From the NCBI RefSeq assembly GCF_021165955.1, contig NZ_CP088952.1:434001-498000 (forward strand): a DNA stretch of 64,000 nucleotides. Direction: 5' to 3'. Both the position numbers and the translations under genes were made by a program. Positions 32,650-41,725 of this stretch are shown in pieces. How positions within the stretch are numbered: position 1 is the stretch's first letter; each line of letters starts with the position of its first letter. Below the pieces are notes generated by a model that did not search any database, was not told the origin of the DNA, and worked only from the letters and a program-made list of their open reading frames with translations. Source of the DNA: Massilia endophytica. GTDB taxonomy: Bacteria > Pseudomonadota > Gammaproteobacteria > Burkholderiales > Burkholderiaceae_D.

Positions 32650-33759
32650 ATGAAGTTTATCGACGAAGCACGGATTGAGGTCATCGCTGGCAACGGCGGC
32701 AATGGCTGCGCCTCATTCCGCCGTGAGAAATTCCGCCCCTTCGGCGGTCCCGATGGCGGCGACGGCGGCAAGGGCGGCTCGATCTGGGCGGTGGCAGACC
32801 GCAATGTGAACACCCTGGTGGACTATCGCTTTGCGAAGGTGCACCGCGCCAGCAATGGCGAAGCGGGCCGCGGCTCCGATTGCTACGGCAAGGGCGCGGA
32901 CGATGTCACCCTGCGCATGCCGGTCGGTACGCTCATCATCGACGAAGTCACCGGCGAAATCATCGCCGACATGACGGAGCACGGCCAGGTGGAGCTGCTG
33001 GCCAAGGGCGGCGAGGGCGGCTGGGGCAATATCCACTTCAAGACCTCGACCAACCGCGCGCCGCGCCAGAAAACGGACGGCAAGGAAGGCGAACGCCGCG
33101 AGCTGCGCCTGGAGCTGAAGGTGCTGGCCGACGTGGGCTTGCTGGGCATGCCGAATGCGGGCAAGTCCACCTTCATCACGGCCGTGTCGAACGCGCGCCC
33201 GAAGATTGCGGACTACCCCTTCACCACCCTGCACCCGAACCTGGGTGTGGTGCGCGTGTCGCACGAGAAGAGCTTCGTCATCGCCGATATTCCAGGCCTG
33301 ATCGAAGGCGCGGCGGAAGGCGCCGGCCTGGGGCACCAGTTCCTGCGCCACCTCTCGCGCACCGGCCTGCTGCTGCATATCGTGGACCTGGCCACCTTCG
33401 ACGACAAGGTCGACCCGGTCAAGGAAGCCAAGGCGCTGGTCAAGGAGCTGGAGAAGTACGATCCCGCCCTGGCCGAGAAGCCGCGCTGGCTGGTGCTGAA
33501 CAAGCTGGATGTGATTCCCGAAGACGAACGCGCCAAGCGCGTGAAGGACTTCGTGAAGAAGTTCGGCTGGAAGGGTCCCGTGTTCGAGATCTCCGCGCTG
33601 AGCCACAACGGCACGCAGGAACTCGTGAACGAAATCTACAAGCACCTCGAAGCGAAGCGCCACAGCGAGCAGCGCGCGGAAGAAGTGCAGATGACCGAAG
33701 AAGCGCGCGGCATCTCGTCCATCGACCCGGACGACCCACGCTTCAAGGTTCTCGATTAA
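32650..33759 (+). CDS. obgE: Obg GTPase
   Basis: 369 residues. The N-terminal glycine-rich Obg fold (FIDEARIEVIAGNGGNGC, FGGPDGGDGGKGG) is followed by the G domain with Walker A GMPNAGKST, switch and G3 DIPGLIEGA, and NKLD (G4). It is a ribosome-assembly and stress-linked GTPase. Position after rplU-rpmA is conserved. The C-terminus is short and acidic, as in other betaproteobacteria. Confidence 0.97.
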   Translation: MKFIDEARIEVIAGNGGNGCASFRREKFRPFGGPDGGDGGKGGSIWAVADRNVNTLVDYRFAKVHRASNGEAGRGSDCYGKGADDVTLRMPVGTLIIDEVTGEIIADMTEHGQVELLAKGGEGGWGNIHFKTSTNRAPRQKTDGKEGERRELRLELKVLADVGLLGMPNAGKSTFITAVSNARPKIADYPFTTLHPNLGVVRVSHEKSFVIADIPGLIEGAAEGAGLGHQFLRHLSRTGLLLHIVDLATFDDKVDPVKEAKALVKELEKYDPALAEKPRWLVLNKLDVIPEDERAKRVKDFVKKFGWKGPVFEISALSHNGTQELVNEIYKHLEAKRHSEQRAEEVQMTEEARGISSIDPDDPRFKVLD

Positions 33760-33882
33760 AATCATCTCTCCCATCCGGCACGTTGTGCGCCAACCAGTGC
33801 GCAGCGTGCCGCTTGCGGCAAGCAGGGCAACCCGCCCGGCGATTCAGTACACTGTCCCTTTTCAGAAGAGAATTGCCGCATC

Positions 33883-35001
33883 ATGAGTTCCGTCATCCAG
33901 AAAGCCACCCGCATCATCATCAAGGTGGGCTCCTCGCTCGTCACCAACGATGGGCGCGGGCTCGATCACGCCGCCATCGCGCGCTGGGCATCGCAGATTG
34001 CCGCCTTGCGGGCCTTGGGCAAGGAGGTGGTGCTCGTGAGCTCGGGGGCAATTGCGGAAGGCATGCTGCGCCTGGGCTTCGAGCAGCGTCCCACGGATAT
34101 CCATGAACTGCAGGCCTGTGCGGCGGTGGGCCAGATGGGCCTCGCGCAGATCTACGAAACCAGCTTCCGCGCGCATTCGCTCGGCACGGCGCAGGTGCTG
34201 CTTACGCACGCCGACCTGGCGGACCGCGAACGCTACCTGAATGCGCGCTCCACGCTCACCACCTTGCTGCGCCTGGGCGTGGTCCCCATCATCAACGAGA
34301 ACGACACCGTCGTGACGGATGAAATCAAGTTCGGCGACAACGACACCCTGGGCGCGCTGGTGGCCAACCTGATCGAAGCCGATGCGCTCATCATCCTTAC
34401 CGACCAGCGCGGCCTGTTCAGCGCCGATCCGCGCAAGGACCCTTCGGCTTACCTCATCACGCACGGCCAGGCGGGCGATCCCGCGCTGGAGGCGATGGCG
34501 GGCGGCGCAGGTTCCTCGCTGGGTCGGGGCGGCATGCTCACCAAGATCCTGGCGGCGAAGCGCGCGGCCAAATCAGGCGCCCACACCGTGATCGCCTTCG
34601 GCCGCGAGGCGGACGTGCTGACGCGGCTTGCGGGCGGCGAATCCATCGGCACGGAACTGGCCGCGCAGACGGGCCATCTCACGGCGCGCAAGCAGTGGAT
34701 GGCGGACCACCTGCACACGGCGGGACAGGTCGTGCTGGATGCGGGCGCGGTGGAGAAGCTCTCGCGCGAAGGCAAGTCGCTGCTGCCTATCGGGGTAGTG
34801 GAAGTACGCGGCGAGTTCGGGCGCGGCGCAGTCATCACCTGCATCAGCGAAGGCGGTGTGACTGTGGCGCGCGGGCTCACCAACTACACCAGCGCCGAGG
34901 CGCGGCGCATTGCACGCAAGCCTTCGTCGGAGATCGAGGCGATTCTCGGCTATGTCGAAGGTCCGGAGCTCATTCATCGCGACAATATGGTCCTGCTGTG
35001 A
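33883..35001 (+). CDS. proB: glutamate 5-kinase
   Basis: 372 residues: amino-acid kinase domain (IIIKVGSSLVTNDGRGLD, VVLVSSGAIAEG, INENDTVVTDEIKFGDND) and a C-terminal PUA domain from about 275 (LPIGVVEVRGEFGRGAVITC). It phosphorylates glutamate in the first step of proline synthesis and is usually inhibited by proline. proA is not adjacent. It is 123 bp behind obgE, an order seen in many Burkholderiales. Confidence 0.96.
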   Translation: MSSVIQKATRIIIKVGSSLVTNDGRGLDHAAIARWASQIAALRALGKEVVLVSSGAIAEGMLRLGFEQRPTDIHELQACAAVGQMGLAQIYETSFRAHSLGTAQVLLTHADLADRERYLNARSTLTTLLRLGVVPIINENDTVVTDEIKFGDNDTLGALVANLIEADALIILTDQRGLFSADPRKDPSAYLITHGQAGDPALEAMAGGAGSSLGRGGMLTKILAAKRAAKSGAHTVIAFGREADVLTRLAGGESIGTELAAQTGHLTARKQWMADHLHTAGQVVLDAGAVEKLSREGKSLLPIGVVEVRGEFGRGAVITCISEGGVTVARGLTNYTSAEARRIARKPSSEIEAILGYVEGPELIHRDNMVLL

Positions 35002-35005
35002 TGGT

Positions 35006-35028
35006 ATAGTTTTCGTTTTGGAAACTAT
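35006..35028 (+). promoter_or_regulatory. short dyad between proB and the M61-like gene
   Basis: ATAGTTTTC and GGAAACTAT (8 of 9 complementary) flank five bases, directly before the M61-like ATG at 35040. It could be an operator or simply a weak hairpin; nothing else supports a function. Confidence 0.3.
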
Positions 35029-35039
35029 GCGAGGCTTCG

Positions 35040-36779
35040 ATGCGCTTTATCCGGCCGGCACTTGGTGCCTCACTTCTGCTGTCCGCCTGCGCGGCGCTCG
35101 CCGCGCCTCTCACCTCGCTGAGGATTGATGTTTCGCCCCTGCTGGACGGTCCGCGGCCAGCCCTGAAGGTGGACGTGCGCTACCGCGCCCAGAGCGGCGG
35201 GCAGTGCGCCATCGAACTTCCCAACGAATGGGCCGACCAGCAGGCCATGTACAAGGCCGTGCAGAAGCTGCGGCTGGTGGGAACGTCCGCCATGCTGCGC
35301 GAAACGGACAAGCCCCATGTGCGCAGTTTCGACTGCAAGCGCAACCAGCCCATCCATCTCCAGTACGAACTGCGCCAGGAGGACGAGGCGCCGCTGAACA
35401 ATGCGCGCCGCTACCGGTTCTCCATGGACCCGGCCCACTTCCACCTGATCGGCTATGCGGGCTGGGTGCTGCCCAAAGCCGAGGAGAACGATCCGCTGAA
35501 AGTGGACCTGCGCTGGGTCTCCATGCCCTCCGCCTGGGTACTGGCCAACAGCTTCGGTACGGAGGCCAGGCGGCAGACGGTGTCCGCCACCTTCGACCGC
35601 TTCCGCGCCGCAGTCTTTGTCGGCGGCGACTTCCGGCTTGGTGCCACGAAGGATGAAGCGGGGCGCGGCGTCACCGTCGCCATGCGCGGCAACTGGTCCT
35701 TCAGCGACCGGGCCTTCGCGGACAAGGCCAGCGCGATCATCCGCGCGGAACGGGACTTCTGGCGCAGCAAGGAGTCCTCCTATCTGGTCACGGTCATTCC
35801 CATTACCGAGCCGCCTGGCGCCAGGTCGCTTGGCGGCACCAGCCTGACGGCCGCATTCGCCATGTTCCTCACTCCGAATGCGCAGCTGGACGACCTGTCG
35901 ACCTTGCTGGCGCACGAATACTTCCACAACTGGAACAGCCAGCAGCTTGGCGCCATGGCCGAGCCGCAGCAGTCCGTGTACTGGATCAGCGAAGGGTTCA
36001 CGGATTACTACGCCCCGCTGCTCCTGCTGCGCAGCGGCCAGATGACGCTCGACGCCTACATCGGCCACACCAATGCGCTGCTGAAGAACGTGTATGTGTC
36101 GCCCGTGCGCGAGGCGGACAACCAGCACGTGATCCAGGCCTTCTGGAGCGACCCCAATGTGCAGAAGCTGCCCTACAACCGCGGTACGCTGCTGGCCATG
36201 GAATGGCAGGCGCAGATTCATGCTGCCAGCGGCGGGCGCAAGTCATTCGACGATGTCATGTACGGCTTGCGGCAACAGGTGGAAGCTGCCGAGAGGGCCA
36301 AGGCCGAGGCGCCTGCGCTGACGGCGGCGCGCGTGGCGGGCCTGCTGGACCAGCTGGGAGCTGCCGATGCGGCGGGCCTGGTGCAGCGCCACATCGAAGC
36401 GGGCAGGCTGATTGCTCCACGCGCCGAATGGTTTGGTCCTGCGGTGGAACTGCAGCAGATCGAACTGCCCCTGTTCGAGCTGGGGCTGGACCTGCCGAAG
36501 CTGAAGGAGAAGGTGATTGGCGGCGTGACGGAAGGCAGCGCGCCATATGTGGCTGGCCTGCGCAACGACCAGAAGGTCATCAAGCGCACGCCCATCTACC
36601 TGGGCAACACCGACCAGACCATTGAAGTGACGGTGGAAGCGGACGGCGGCGAACAGACCTACCGCTACCAGCCCCGCGCCGCCAAAGGCCTCGTCGTGCC
36701 CCAGTTCCGCCTGCGCACCGACGCCACCCCTGAGCAGCTGGCCCAAACCAGACAGCTCCTAGGCATCCCCCACCGCTGA
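35040..36779 (+). CDS. M61-type metallopeptidase, exported
   Basis: 579 residues with a signal peptide (LGASLLLSACAALAAP); the Cys near its end could also make it a lipoprotein, but the SAC-A context is weak. The zinc site is HEYFH (H292, E293, H296) with E318 in WISEGFTDYYAP as third ligand, the pattern of glycyl aminopeptidase-like M61 enzymes. An N-terminal beta domain precedes it and a PDZ-like C-terminus follows (GGVTEGSAPYVAGLRNDQKV). It probably trims peptides in the periplasm. It is monocistronic, between proB and a pair of palindromic repeats. Confidence 0.85.
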   Translation: MRFIRPALGASLLLSACAALAAPLTSLRIDVSPLLDGPRPALKVDVRYRAQSGGQCAIELPNEWADQQAMYKAVQKLRLVGTSAMLRETDKPHVRSFDCKRNQPIHLQYELRQEDEAPLNNARRYRFSMDPAHFHLIGYAGWVLPKAEENDPLKVDLRWVSMPSAWVLANSFGTEARRQTVSATFDRFRAAVFVGGDFRLGATKDEAGRGVTVAMRGNWSFSDRAFADKASAIIRAERDFWRSKESSYLVTVIPITEPPGARSLGGTSLTAAFAMFLTPNAQLDDLSTLLAHEYFHNWNSQQLGAMAEPQQSVYWISEGFTDYYAPLLLLRSGQMTLDAYIGHTNALLKNVYVSPVREADNQHVIQAFWSDPNVQKLPYNRGTLLAMEWQAQIHAASGGRKSFDDVMYGLRQQVEAAERAKAEAPALTAARVAGLLDQLGAADAAGLVQRHIEAGRLIAPRAEWFGPAVELQQIELPLFELGLDLPKLKEKVIGGVTEGSAPYVAGLRNDQKVIKRTPIYLGNTDQTIEVTVEADGGEQTYRYQPRAAKGLVVPQFRLRTDATPEQLAQTRQLLGIPHR

Positions 36780-36782
36780 CCT

Positions 36783-36890
36783 CGTGTCCACTTCTGGTGC
36801 CAGGGAAGAAATCTGGACACGAGCTCAGCTCTGCGCGCCTAGTGCCGGGTTCGTGTCCAAGTTTCTTCCCTGGCACCAGACTTGGACACG
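36783..36890. repeat. pair of inverted 39 bp palindromic repeats
   Basis: 36783-36821 and 36852-36890 are inverted copies of one 39 bp unit. Each begins CGTGTCCA and ends TGGACACG and has the core TCTGGTGCCAGGGAAGAAA, with only a few differences between the copies. A 30 bp spacer separates them. The pair lies between convergent M61-like and nth genes, like bacterial REP/BIME elements. Confidence 0.9.
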
Positions 36891-36893
36891 GGC

Positions 36894-37541
36894 TCAGGCG
36901 TTGGCGGGGGCGGGGGTTTTGGCTTTGTATTCGCAGAGGTCGACGATCAGGCAGTTCCAGCACAGGGGCTTGCGCGCGAGGCAGGTGTAGCGGCCGTGCA
37001 GGATCAGCCAGTGGTGGGCGTCCTGCAGGAACTCTTTCGGCACGAACTTCATCAGCTTCTGCTCGACGATGTCGACATTCTTCCCGGGCGCGAGATTCGT
37101 CCGGTTCGAGACCCGGAAGATGTGCGTGTCCACCGCAATCGTCGGGTCGCCAAACGCCGTGTTCAGCACCACGTTCGCCGTCTTGCGGCCGACGCCCGGC
37201 AGGCTTTCCAGCGCTTCCCGGTCGTGCGGCACTTCGCCGCCGTACTTGTCGATCAGGATCTGGCAGCTGGCCAGCACGTTCTTGGCCTTCGTCCGGTATA
37301 AGCCGATGGTCTGGATGTAGCTCATCAGCTCGTCCAGGCCGAGGTCGAGCATGGCCTGCGGGGTGTTGGCGACCGGGTAGAGGCGGCGCGTGGCCTTGTT
37401 GACGCCCACGTCGGTCGCCTGCGCCGAGAGCAGCACAGCAATCAGCAGTTCGAACGGGGTCGTGTATTCGAGTTCGGTGGTGGGCTTGGGATTGGCTTCG
37501 CGCAGGCGGCGGAAGATTTCGTGGCGTTTGGCTGGGTTCAT
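36894..37541 (-). CDS. nth: endonuclease III
   Basis: 215 residues: helix-hairpin-helix ESLPGVGRKTANVVLNTAFG, catalytic Asp in AVDTHIFRVSNR, the Lys of LLSAQATDVGVNKATRRLY and a 4Fe-4S cluster C-x6-C-x2-C-x5-C at the C-terminus (CLARKPLCWNCLIVDLC). It removes oxidised pyrimidines and nicks the abasic site. The ATG at 37541 overlaps the rsxB stop (ATGA), so the two are coupled, a common pairing in this group. Confidence 0.97.
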   Translation of the reverse strand: MNPAKRHEIFRRLREANPKPTTELEYTTPFELLIAVLLSAQATDVGVNKATRRLYPVANTPQAMLDLGLDELMSYIQTIGLYRTKAKNVLASCQILIDKYGGEVPHDREALESLPGVGRKTANVVLNTAFGDPTIAVDTHIFRVSNRTNLAPGKNVDIVEQKLMKFVPKEFLQDAHHWLILHGRYTCLARKPLCWNCLIVDLCEYKAKTPAPANA

Positions 37542-38254
37542 TCGGCGTTTTTGTCGGCTTTCGCGGCTTCGGCGCGCTGGCGGGCGCGCTCCATGGCGGC
37601 CGCGATGATGGCACGCTTGCGTTCTTTCTCGGCTTCTTCGGCGGCGTTCTCGGGATTGAGGCGGTCCACCGCCGCCATCTTGGCCTGGGCCTTGGCGGCC
37701 AGCCGCGCGTCGTTCTCTTCCCGCTCGCGCTGCAGCCGGACCTTGCGGAAGTCGTGGCGTTCGCGCGCGGCGTCGGCGTCGGCCTGGCTCCAGGCCTGCC
37801 AGCCCGTCGTTTCCGTGACGGGGTACATCACAATGCAGTCCACCGGGCAGGGCGCCACGCACAGGTCGCAGCCCGTGCACAGCTCGGGAATGATGGTGTG
37901 CATCTGCTTGGCCGCGCCCATGATGGCGTCCACGGGACAGGCCTGGATGCACAGGGTGCAGCCGATGCACAGCGATTCGTCGATGAAGGCAACAGCACGC
38001 GGCCGTTCGAAGCCGTTGACGGGATTGAGCGGAATGACCTTGCGTCCGGTGACCGAGGAGAGGCGCATGATGCCTTCGGCTCCGCCCGGCGGGCACTGGT
38101 TGATTTCCGCTTCGCCCGCCGCAATCGCCTCGGCATAGGGACGGCAGCCCGCATAGCCGCACTTGGTGCATTGCGTCTGCGGCAGTACGTCTTCGATGCG
38201 GTCGGCCAGCGGCTTGATGTCGGTCACGGTGCGGTGCTTTCGATAAAACGACAT
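37538..38254 (-). CDS. rsxB: RsxB/RnfB-like iron-sulfur protein
   Basis: 238 residues. An N-terminal 4Fe-4S domain (QTQCTKCGYAGCRPYAEAIA...QCPPGG) is followed by two ferredoxin clusters (CIGCTLCIQACPVDAI and CTGCDLCVAPCPVDCI). The last 80 residues are a Lys/Arg/Glu/Ala-rich helix not needed for clusters. It lacks the N-terminal membrane anchor of true RnfB, and no other rnf/rsx gene is nearby, so it is a stand-alone form. Coupling to nth suggests that it helps with electron supply or cluster repair for endonuclease III; that is inference. Confidence 0.88.
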   Translation of the reverse strand: MSFYRKHRTVTDIKPLADRIEDVLPQTQCTKCGYAGCRPYAEAIAAGEAEINQCPPGGAEGIMRLSSVTGRKVIPLNPVNGFERPRAVAFIDESLCIGCTLCIQACPVDAIMGAAKQMHTIIPELCTGCDLCVAPCPVDCIVMYPVTETTGWQAWSQADADAARERHDFRKVRLQREREENDARLAAKAQAKMAAVDRLNPENAAEEAEKERKRAIIAAAMERARQRAEAAKADKNAE

Positions 38255-38364
38255 TATCCTTCATCCCGCGCCAGGGGGCAGCAATTCCCCTCATCCGCGG
38301 ATGCCCACTTTACGGCCCGCGCGGCTTGTGGGAGCATAGCTTCGGAACAATTTTCGGGACTACG

Positions 38365-39150
38365 ATGGCTCTCTTGAAACCGGCCGCGCTGGGCTTCTGC
38401 CTGGCCTGCTGCCTGTCCGCCCAGGCCACGGCGCCACTGCGCCTGGCGGCCGAGGAATGGCCGCCCTTCGCCTCGCCTTCGCTGCCGGAGCACGGCCTGT
38501 CGCCCGCCATGATGCAGCCCGTCTTTGCGAAGCTGGGCCGCGAGGCCGTGGTCGACTACTTTCCCTGGAAGCGGGCCATGGAGCTGGGCCTGCACGATGC
38601 GCGCTATGCGGGCTTCCTGCCGGTGTGGCGCACGCCCGAGCGTGAGAAGCTTTGCCATTTTTCCGTCCCGCTGGGGAATACGCTCACGGTGCTGGCCTAT
38701 CTCAAGGACACGCCCATCGAGGTGCGCGACATGGCGGAACTGGAGAACTACCGTATTGGCACCGTCGCTGGCTATGCCAACGGCGAGCGCTTCGACGCCC
38801 TCGTGCGGCAGCACAGGATCGCGGTGGAGGAGGGCGTGAATGACGAGACCAATCTGCGCAAGCTGCTGATACGCCGCTTTCCCGCCATCGTGATCGAGCG
38901 CCGCGTCCTGCAGCGCCTCCTGGCCAGCAAGCACTTCACGGACGCCGACCGTGCGCGGATCGCCGTCAACGACGATCTGTTCCGGGAACGCCCCGTGCAC
39001 ATCTGCTTCAAGCGTACGCCGGAAGGGCTGGCGCTGCAGCGCGCCTTCAACGAGGCAGCGCGCGGCGTGGACATGCAGAAGCTGGAGCGGGATTACCTTC
39101 GCCGTATTGGGAATGAGGCGGAGAGTGCACTGCCAGGCATAGTTGACTGA
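38365..39150 (+). CDS. periplasmic amino-acid-type solute-binding protein
   Basis: 261 residues from the ATG at 38365, with a signal peptide (LGFCLACCLSAQAT). The body is a small SBP_bac_3-like domain: LRLAAEEWPPFASPSLPEHG, AVVDYFPWKRAMELG, LPVWRTPEREKLCHFSVPLG and YRIGTVAGYANGERFD. No permease or ATPase gene is adjacent. In Massilia-type genomes many such orphan proteins exist and may act in sensing rather than transport. Confidence 0.82.
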   Translation: MALLKPAALGFCLACCLSAQATAPLRLAAEEWPPFASPSLPEHGLSPAMMQPVFAKLGREAVVDYFPWKRAMELGLHDARYAGFLPVWRTPEREKLCHFSVPLGNTLTVLAYLKDTPIEVRDMAELENYRIGTVAGYANGERFDALVRQHRIAVEEGVNDETNLRKLLIRRFPAIVIERRVLQRLLASKHFTDADRARIAVNDDLFRERPVHICFKRTPEGLALQRAFNEAARGVDMQKLERDYLRRIGNEAESALPGIVD

Positions 39151-39171
39151 CTGTGTTCGGGGCCAACTAAA

Positions 39172-39192
39172 AAGCCGCTCGGTGAGCGGCTT
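39172..39192. terminator. bidirectional terminator between the binding protein and phaZ
   Basis: A 9 bp perfect stem AAGCCGCTC / GAGCGGCTT with a GGT loop lies between convergent genes, with A-rich and T-containing flanks. Confidence 0.75.
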
Positions 39193-39198
39193 CTGGTA

Positions 39199-40437
39199 TC
39201 AGGCGTTCTTGCGGATGAACTCTGTGATCTTCGGGCATACCAGCTCGCGCCAGCGGCGGCCCGAGAAGATGCCGTAGTGCCCGGCCTGCGGCACCACATA
39301 GTCTTCCTGCTTGCTGGCCGGGATGCCGGTGCACAGCTCGTGCGCCGCCTGCGTCTGGCCCGCGCCGGAGATGTCGTCCAGCTCTCCTTCCACGGTCAGC
39401 AGGGCCACGGTGGTGATGTCCTGCGGCCGCACCAGCTGGCCGCCCACTTCCCAGGTGCCCTGGGGCAGGCGGAATTCCTTGAACACGGTCTGGATGGTGT
39501 CGAGATAGTACTCGGCAGGCATGTCCAGCACGGCATTGTATTCGTCGTAGAACTTGCGGTGGCTTTCGGCCGGCTCGTCGTCGCCGCGCACCAGGTGCAT
39601 GTAGAACTCGCGGTGGCTCTGGGCGTGGCGGCCCGGGTTCATGGCAATGAAGCCTGCATGCTGCAGGAAGCCCGGGTAGACCTTGCGGCCGAAGCCCGGA
39701 TAGTTCGGCGGCACCGGATAGATCACGGTGTTCTCGAACCAGGAATAGGGCTTTTCCGTGGCCAGGTTGTTGACGGCCGTGGGCGACTTGCGCGGGTCGA
39801 TGGGGCCGCCCATCATGGTCATGGTCTTGGGCAGCTTGGGGTCCTTGTTGGTGGCCATCAGGGAGATGGCCGCCAGCACCGGCACGGTGGGCTGGCAGAC
39901 GGAGATCACGTGCAGGTCCGGGCCCAGGTGGCGGATGAAGTCCTGCACATAATAGACGTAGTCGTTCAGGTGGAAAGGACCTTCCGACAGGGGCACCATG
40001 CGCGCGTCGGTCCAGTCGGTGATGTAGACGTCATGCTCCGGCAGCAGGCCGCGCACGGTGTCGCGCAGCAGGGTGGCATGGTGGCCGGACAGGGGGGCCA
40101 CCAGCAGCACGGTGGGCTGCTTGAGGGCCTTGAACTCCTTGTCGCTGATGTCCTTCTTGAAGTGGATCAGGCGGCAGAAAGGCTTGGTGACGGCCACGTG
40201 CTCAAGGATGCCAATCGTTTGCTTGCCCTTGATGGTGGTGGTGTCGATGCCGAATGCAGGCTTCTCGTAGTCCTTGCCCAGGCGGTAGAGCAGTTCGTAG
40301 CCTGCGGCGATACGCTGGGAAAAAGGCGTGTGGGCGAAGGGCGATACGGGATTGCTGAAGAGCTTGGACGAGGCCTCGGCCCACTGCATCAGCGGGTTGA
40401 GGAAGGTGCGCTGCATCTCGTGAAGTTGGTAAAGCAT
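39199..40437 (-). CDS. phaZ: intracellular polyhydroxyalkanoate depolymerase
   Basis: 412 residues, no signal peptide. It is the PhaZ1 type of betaproteobacteria: MLYQLHEMQRTFLNPL, LLVAPLSGHHATLLRDTVRG, ITDWTDARMVPL and the lipase-box analogue VISVCQPTVPVL with catalytic C181 in place of Ser. His of PQAGHYGIFSGRRWR and an Asp (EGELDDISGAG) complete the triad. It breaks down stored PHA in the cytoplasm. A PHA-granule-associated protein is encoded at 45414-45698. Confidence 0.94.
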   Translation of the reverse strand: MLYQLHEMQRTFLNPLMQWAEASSKLFSNPVSPFAHTPFSQRIAAGYELLYRLGKDYEKPAFGIDTTTIKGKQTIGILEHVAVTKPFCRLIHFKKDISDKEFKALKQPTVLLVAPLSGHHATLLRDTVRGLLPEHDVYITDWTDARMVPLSEGPFHLNDYVYYVQDFIRHLGPDLHVISVCQPTVPVLAAISLMATNKDPKLPKTMTMMGGPIDPRKSPTAVNNLATEKPYSWFENTVIYPVPPNYPGFGRKVYPGFLQHAGFIAMNPGRHAQSHREFYMHLVRGDDEPAESHRKFYDEYNAVLDMPAEYYLDTIQTVFKEFRLPQGTWEVGGQLVRPQDITTVALLTVEGELDDISGAGQTQAAHELCTGIPASKQEDYVVPQAGHYGIFSGRRWRELVCPKITEFIRKNA

Positions 40438-40585
40438 AGTCGTTCCTGGTGGTGGTGCCGCCTAGTAATGTATCGTGCGACACGGAAATCGTGAAACCAT
40501 TATAGGCGATTTGTCCGGAGGAAAGACACCACTTACGAACTAATTGCCGTAAGTAGAACGATAATAGTGATAGTAAAACAAAAAA

Positions 40586-40608
40586 AGCAGCGTTGCCGCT
40601 GCTTTTTT
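40586..40608. terminator. terminator downstream of the ferredoxin reductase
   Basis: AGCAGC-GTTGCC-GCTGCT flanked by A6 on one side and T6 on the other, so it can work on either strand. It lies 29 bp past the stop of the minus-strand reductase gene. Confidence 0.8.
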
Positions 40609-40636
40609 GTAGGAGGCGTCCGAAGACTGAGTCGGA

Positions 40637-41704
40637 TCAATCAAACACCGGGGTTTCCACGCCCAGCACCTTGTGCAGCTTGGGCGAGGTGGTGGTGTAC
40701 TGCATATGGATCTTCTTGTCCGGGAAGATGTAGGGCGCGGCGCCGAAAGCGGCGAGCGCGGCTTCGTGGAAGCCGGAGAGAATCAGCTTCTTCTTGCCAG
40801 GGTAAGTGTTGATGTCGCCCACGGCGAAGATGCCCGGCACATTGGTCTCGAACTTCTCGGTGTTCATCACCTTGAGCTGCTTGCGTTCGATCTCCAGGCC
40901 CCATTCGGCGATCGGGCCCAGCTTCGGCGACAGGCCGTAGAACACCAGCAGCATGTCCAGCGGCACCCGGCGGGTCACGCCGTCGGCGCCGGTCACGCGC
41001 AGTTCGCTCAGCTTGCCGTCCTTGGTTTCGAAGCCGCTGGCCTGGCCGATAATGAGCTGCATCTCATACTCGTCGCACAGCTGCTTCATCTTGGCGACCG
41101 ATGCGGGCGCGGCGCGGAATTCCTCACGGCGGTGCAGCAGCACCACGGATTCGGCCTTGCCCACGAAGTTCAGGGCCCAGTCCAGGGCGGAGTCGCCGCC
41201 GCCGCAGATCACCAGGTTCTTGCCTTCGAAGAGGGCAGGGTCCTTCACGCGGTAGAACAGCTGCGAGTTCTCGAAGGCCTCGATGCCGTCCACCTTCATG
41301 GTGCGCGCCTGGAAGGAGCCCACGCCCGCGGCGATGAAGATGGTCTTGGTGATGAACTTGGTGCCGGTGCTCGTTTCGACGTCGAAGCGGCCGTCGGCGC
41401 GCTTCTGCACCACGGTCACTTCCTGGCCCAGGTGGAAGGTGGGCTCGAAGGGCGCGATCTGCTTCAGCAGGTTGTCCGTCAGCTCCTGGCCGGTGCAGGA
41501 CGGCACGGCGGGAATGTCGTAAATGGGCTTGTCGGGATAGAGTTCCACGCACTGGCCGCCGACGGCGTTCAGCGAGTCGATCACGTGGGCCTTGATCTCC
41601 AGCAGGCCCAGTTCGAAGACCTGGAACAGGCCGACGGGACCCGCGCCGATAATGACGGCATCGGCTTCGATGACGCCGTCAGGGGTGGTGCTTACGTTAC
41701 TCAT
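40637..41704 (-). CDS. ferredoxin/flavodoxin--NADP+ reductase, TrxB-like
   Basis: 355 residues with FAD site VIIGAGPVGLFQVFELG, NADPH site VICGGGDSALDWALNF and the end motif FAVGDINTYPGKKKLILSGFHEAALAA. It lacks the CxxC pair of thioredoxin reductases, so it belongs to the TrxB-like ferredoxin--NADP+ reductase family. It would pass electrons between NADPH and a ferredoxin; a ferredoxin gene lies 21 bp upstream in the same operon, an obvious partner. Confidence 0.93.
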   Translation of the reverse strand: MSNVSTTPDGVIEADAVIIGAGPVGLFQVFELGLLEIKAHVIDSLNAVGGQCVELYPDKPIYDIPAVPSCTGQELTDNLLKQIAPFEPTFHLGQEVTVVQKRADGRFDVETSTGTKFITKTIFIAAGVGSFQARTMKVDGIEAFENSQLFYRVKDPALFEGKNLVICGGGDSALDWALNFVGKAESVVLLHRREEFRAAPASVAKMKQLCDEYEMQLIIGQASGFETKDGKLSELRVTGADGVTRRVPLDMLLVFYGLSPKLGPIAEWGLEIERKQLKVMNTEKFETNVPGIFAVGDINTYPGKKKLILSGFHEAALAAFGAAPYIFPDKKIHMQYTTTSPKLHKVLGVETPVFD

Positions 41705-41725
41705 GCGATTTCTATCCTGTATCCG

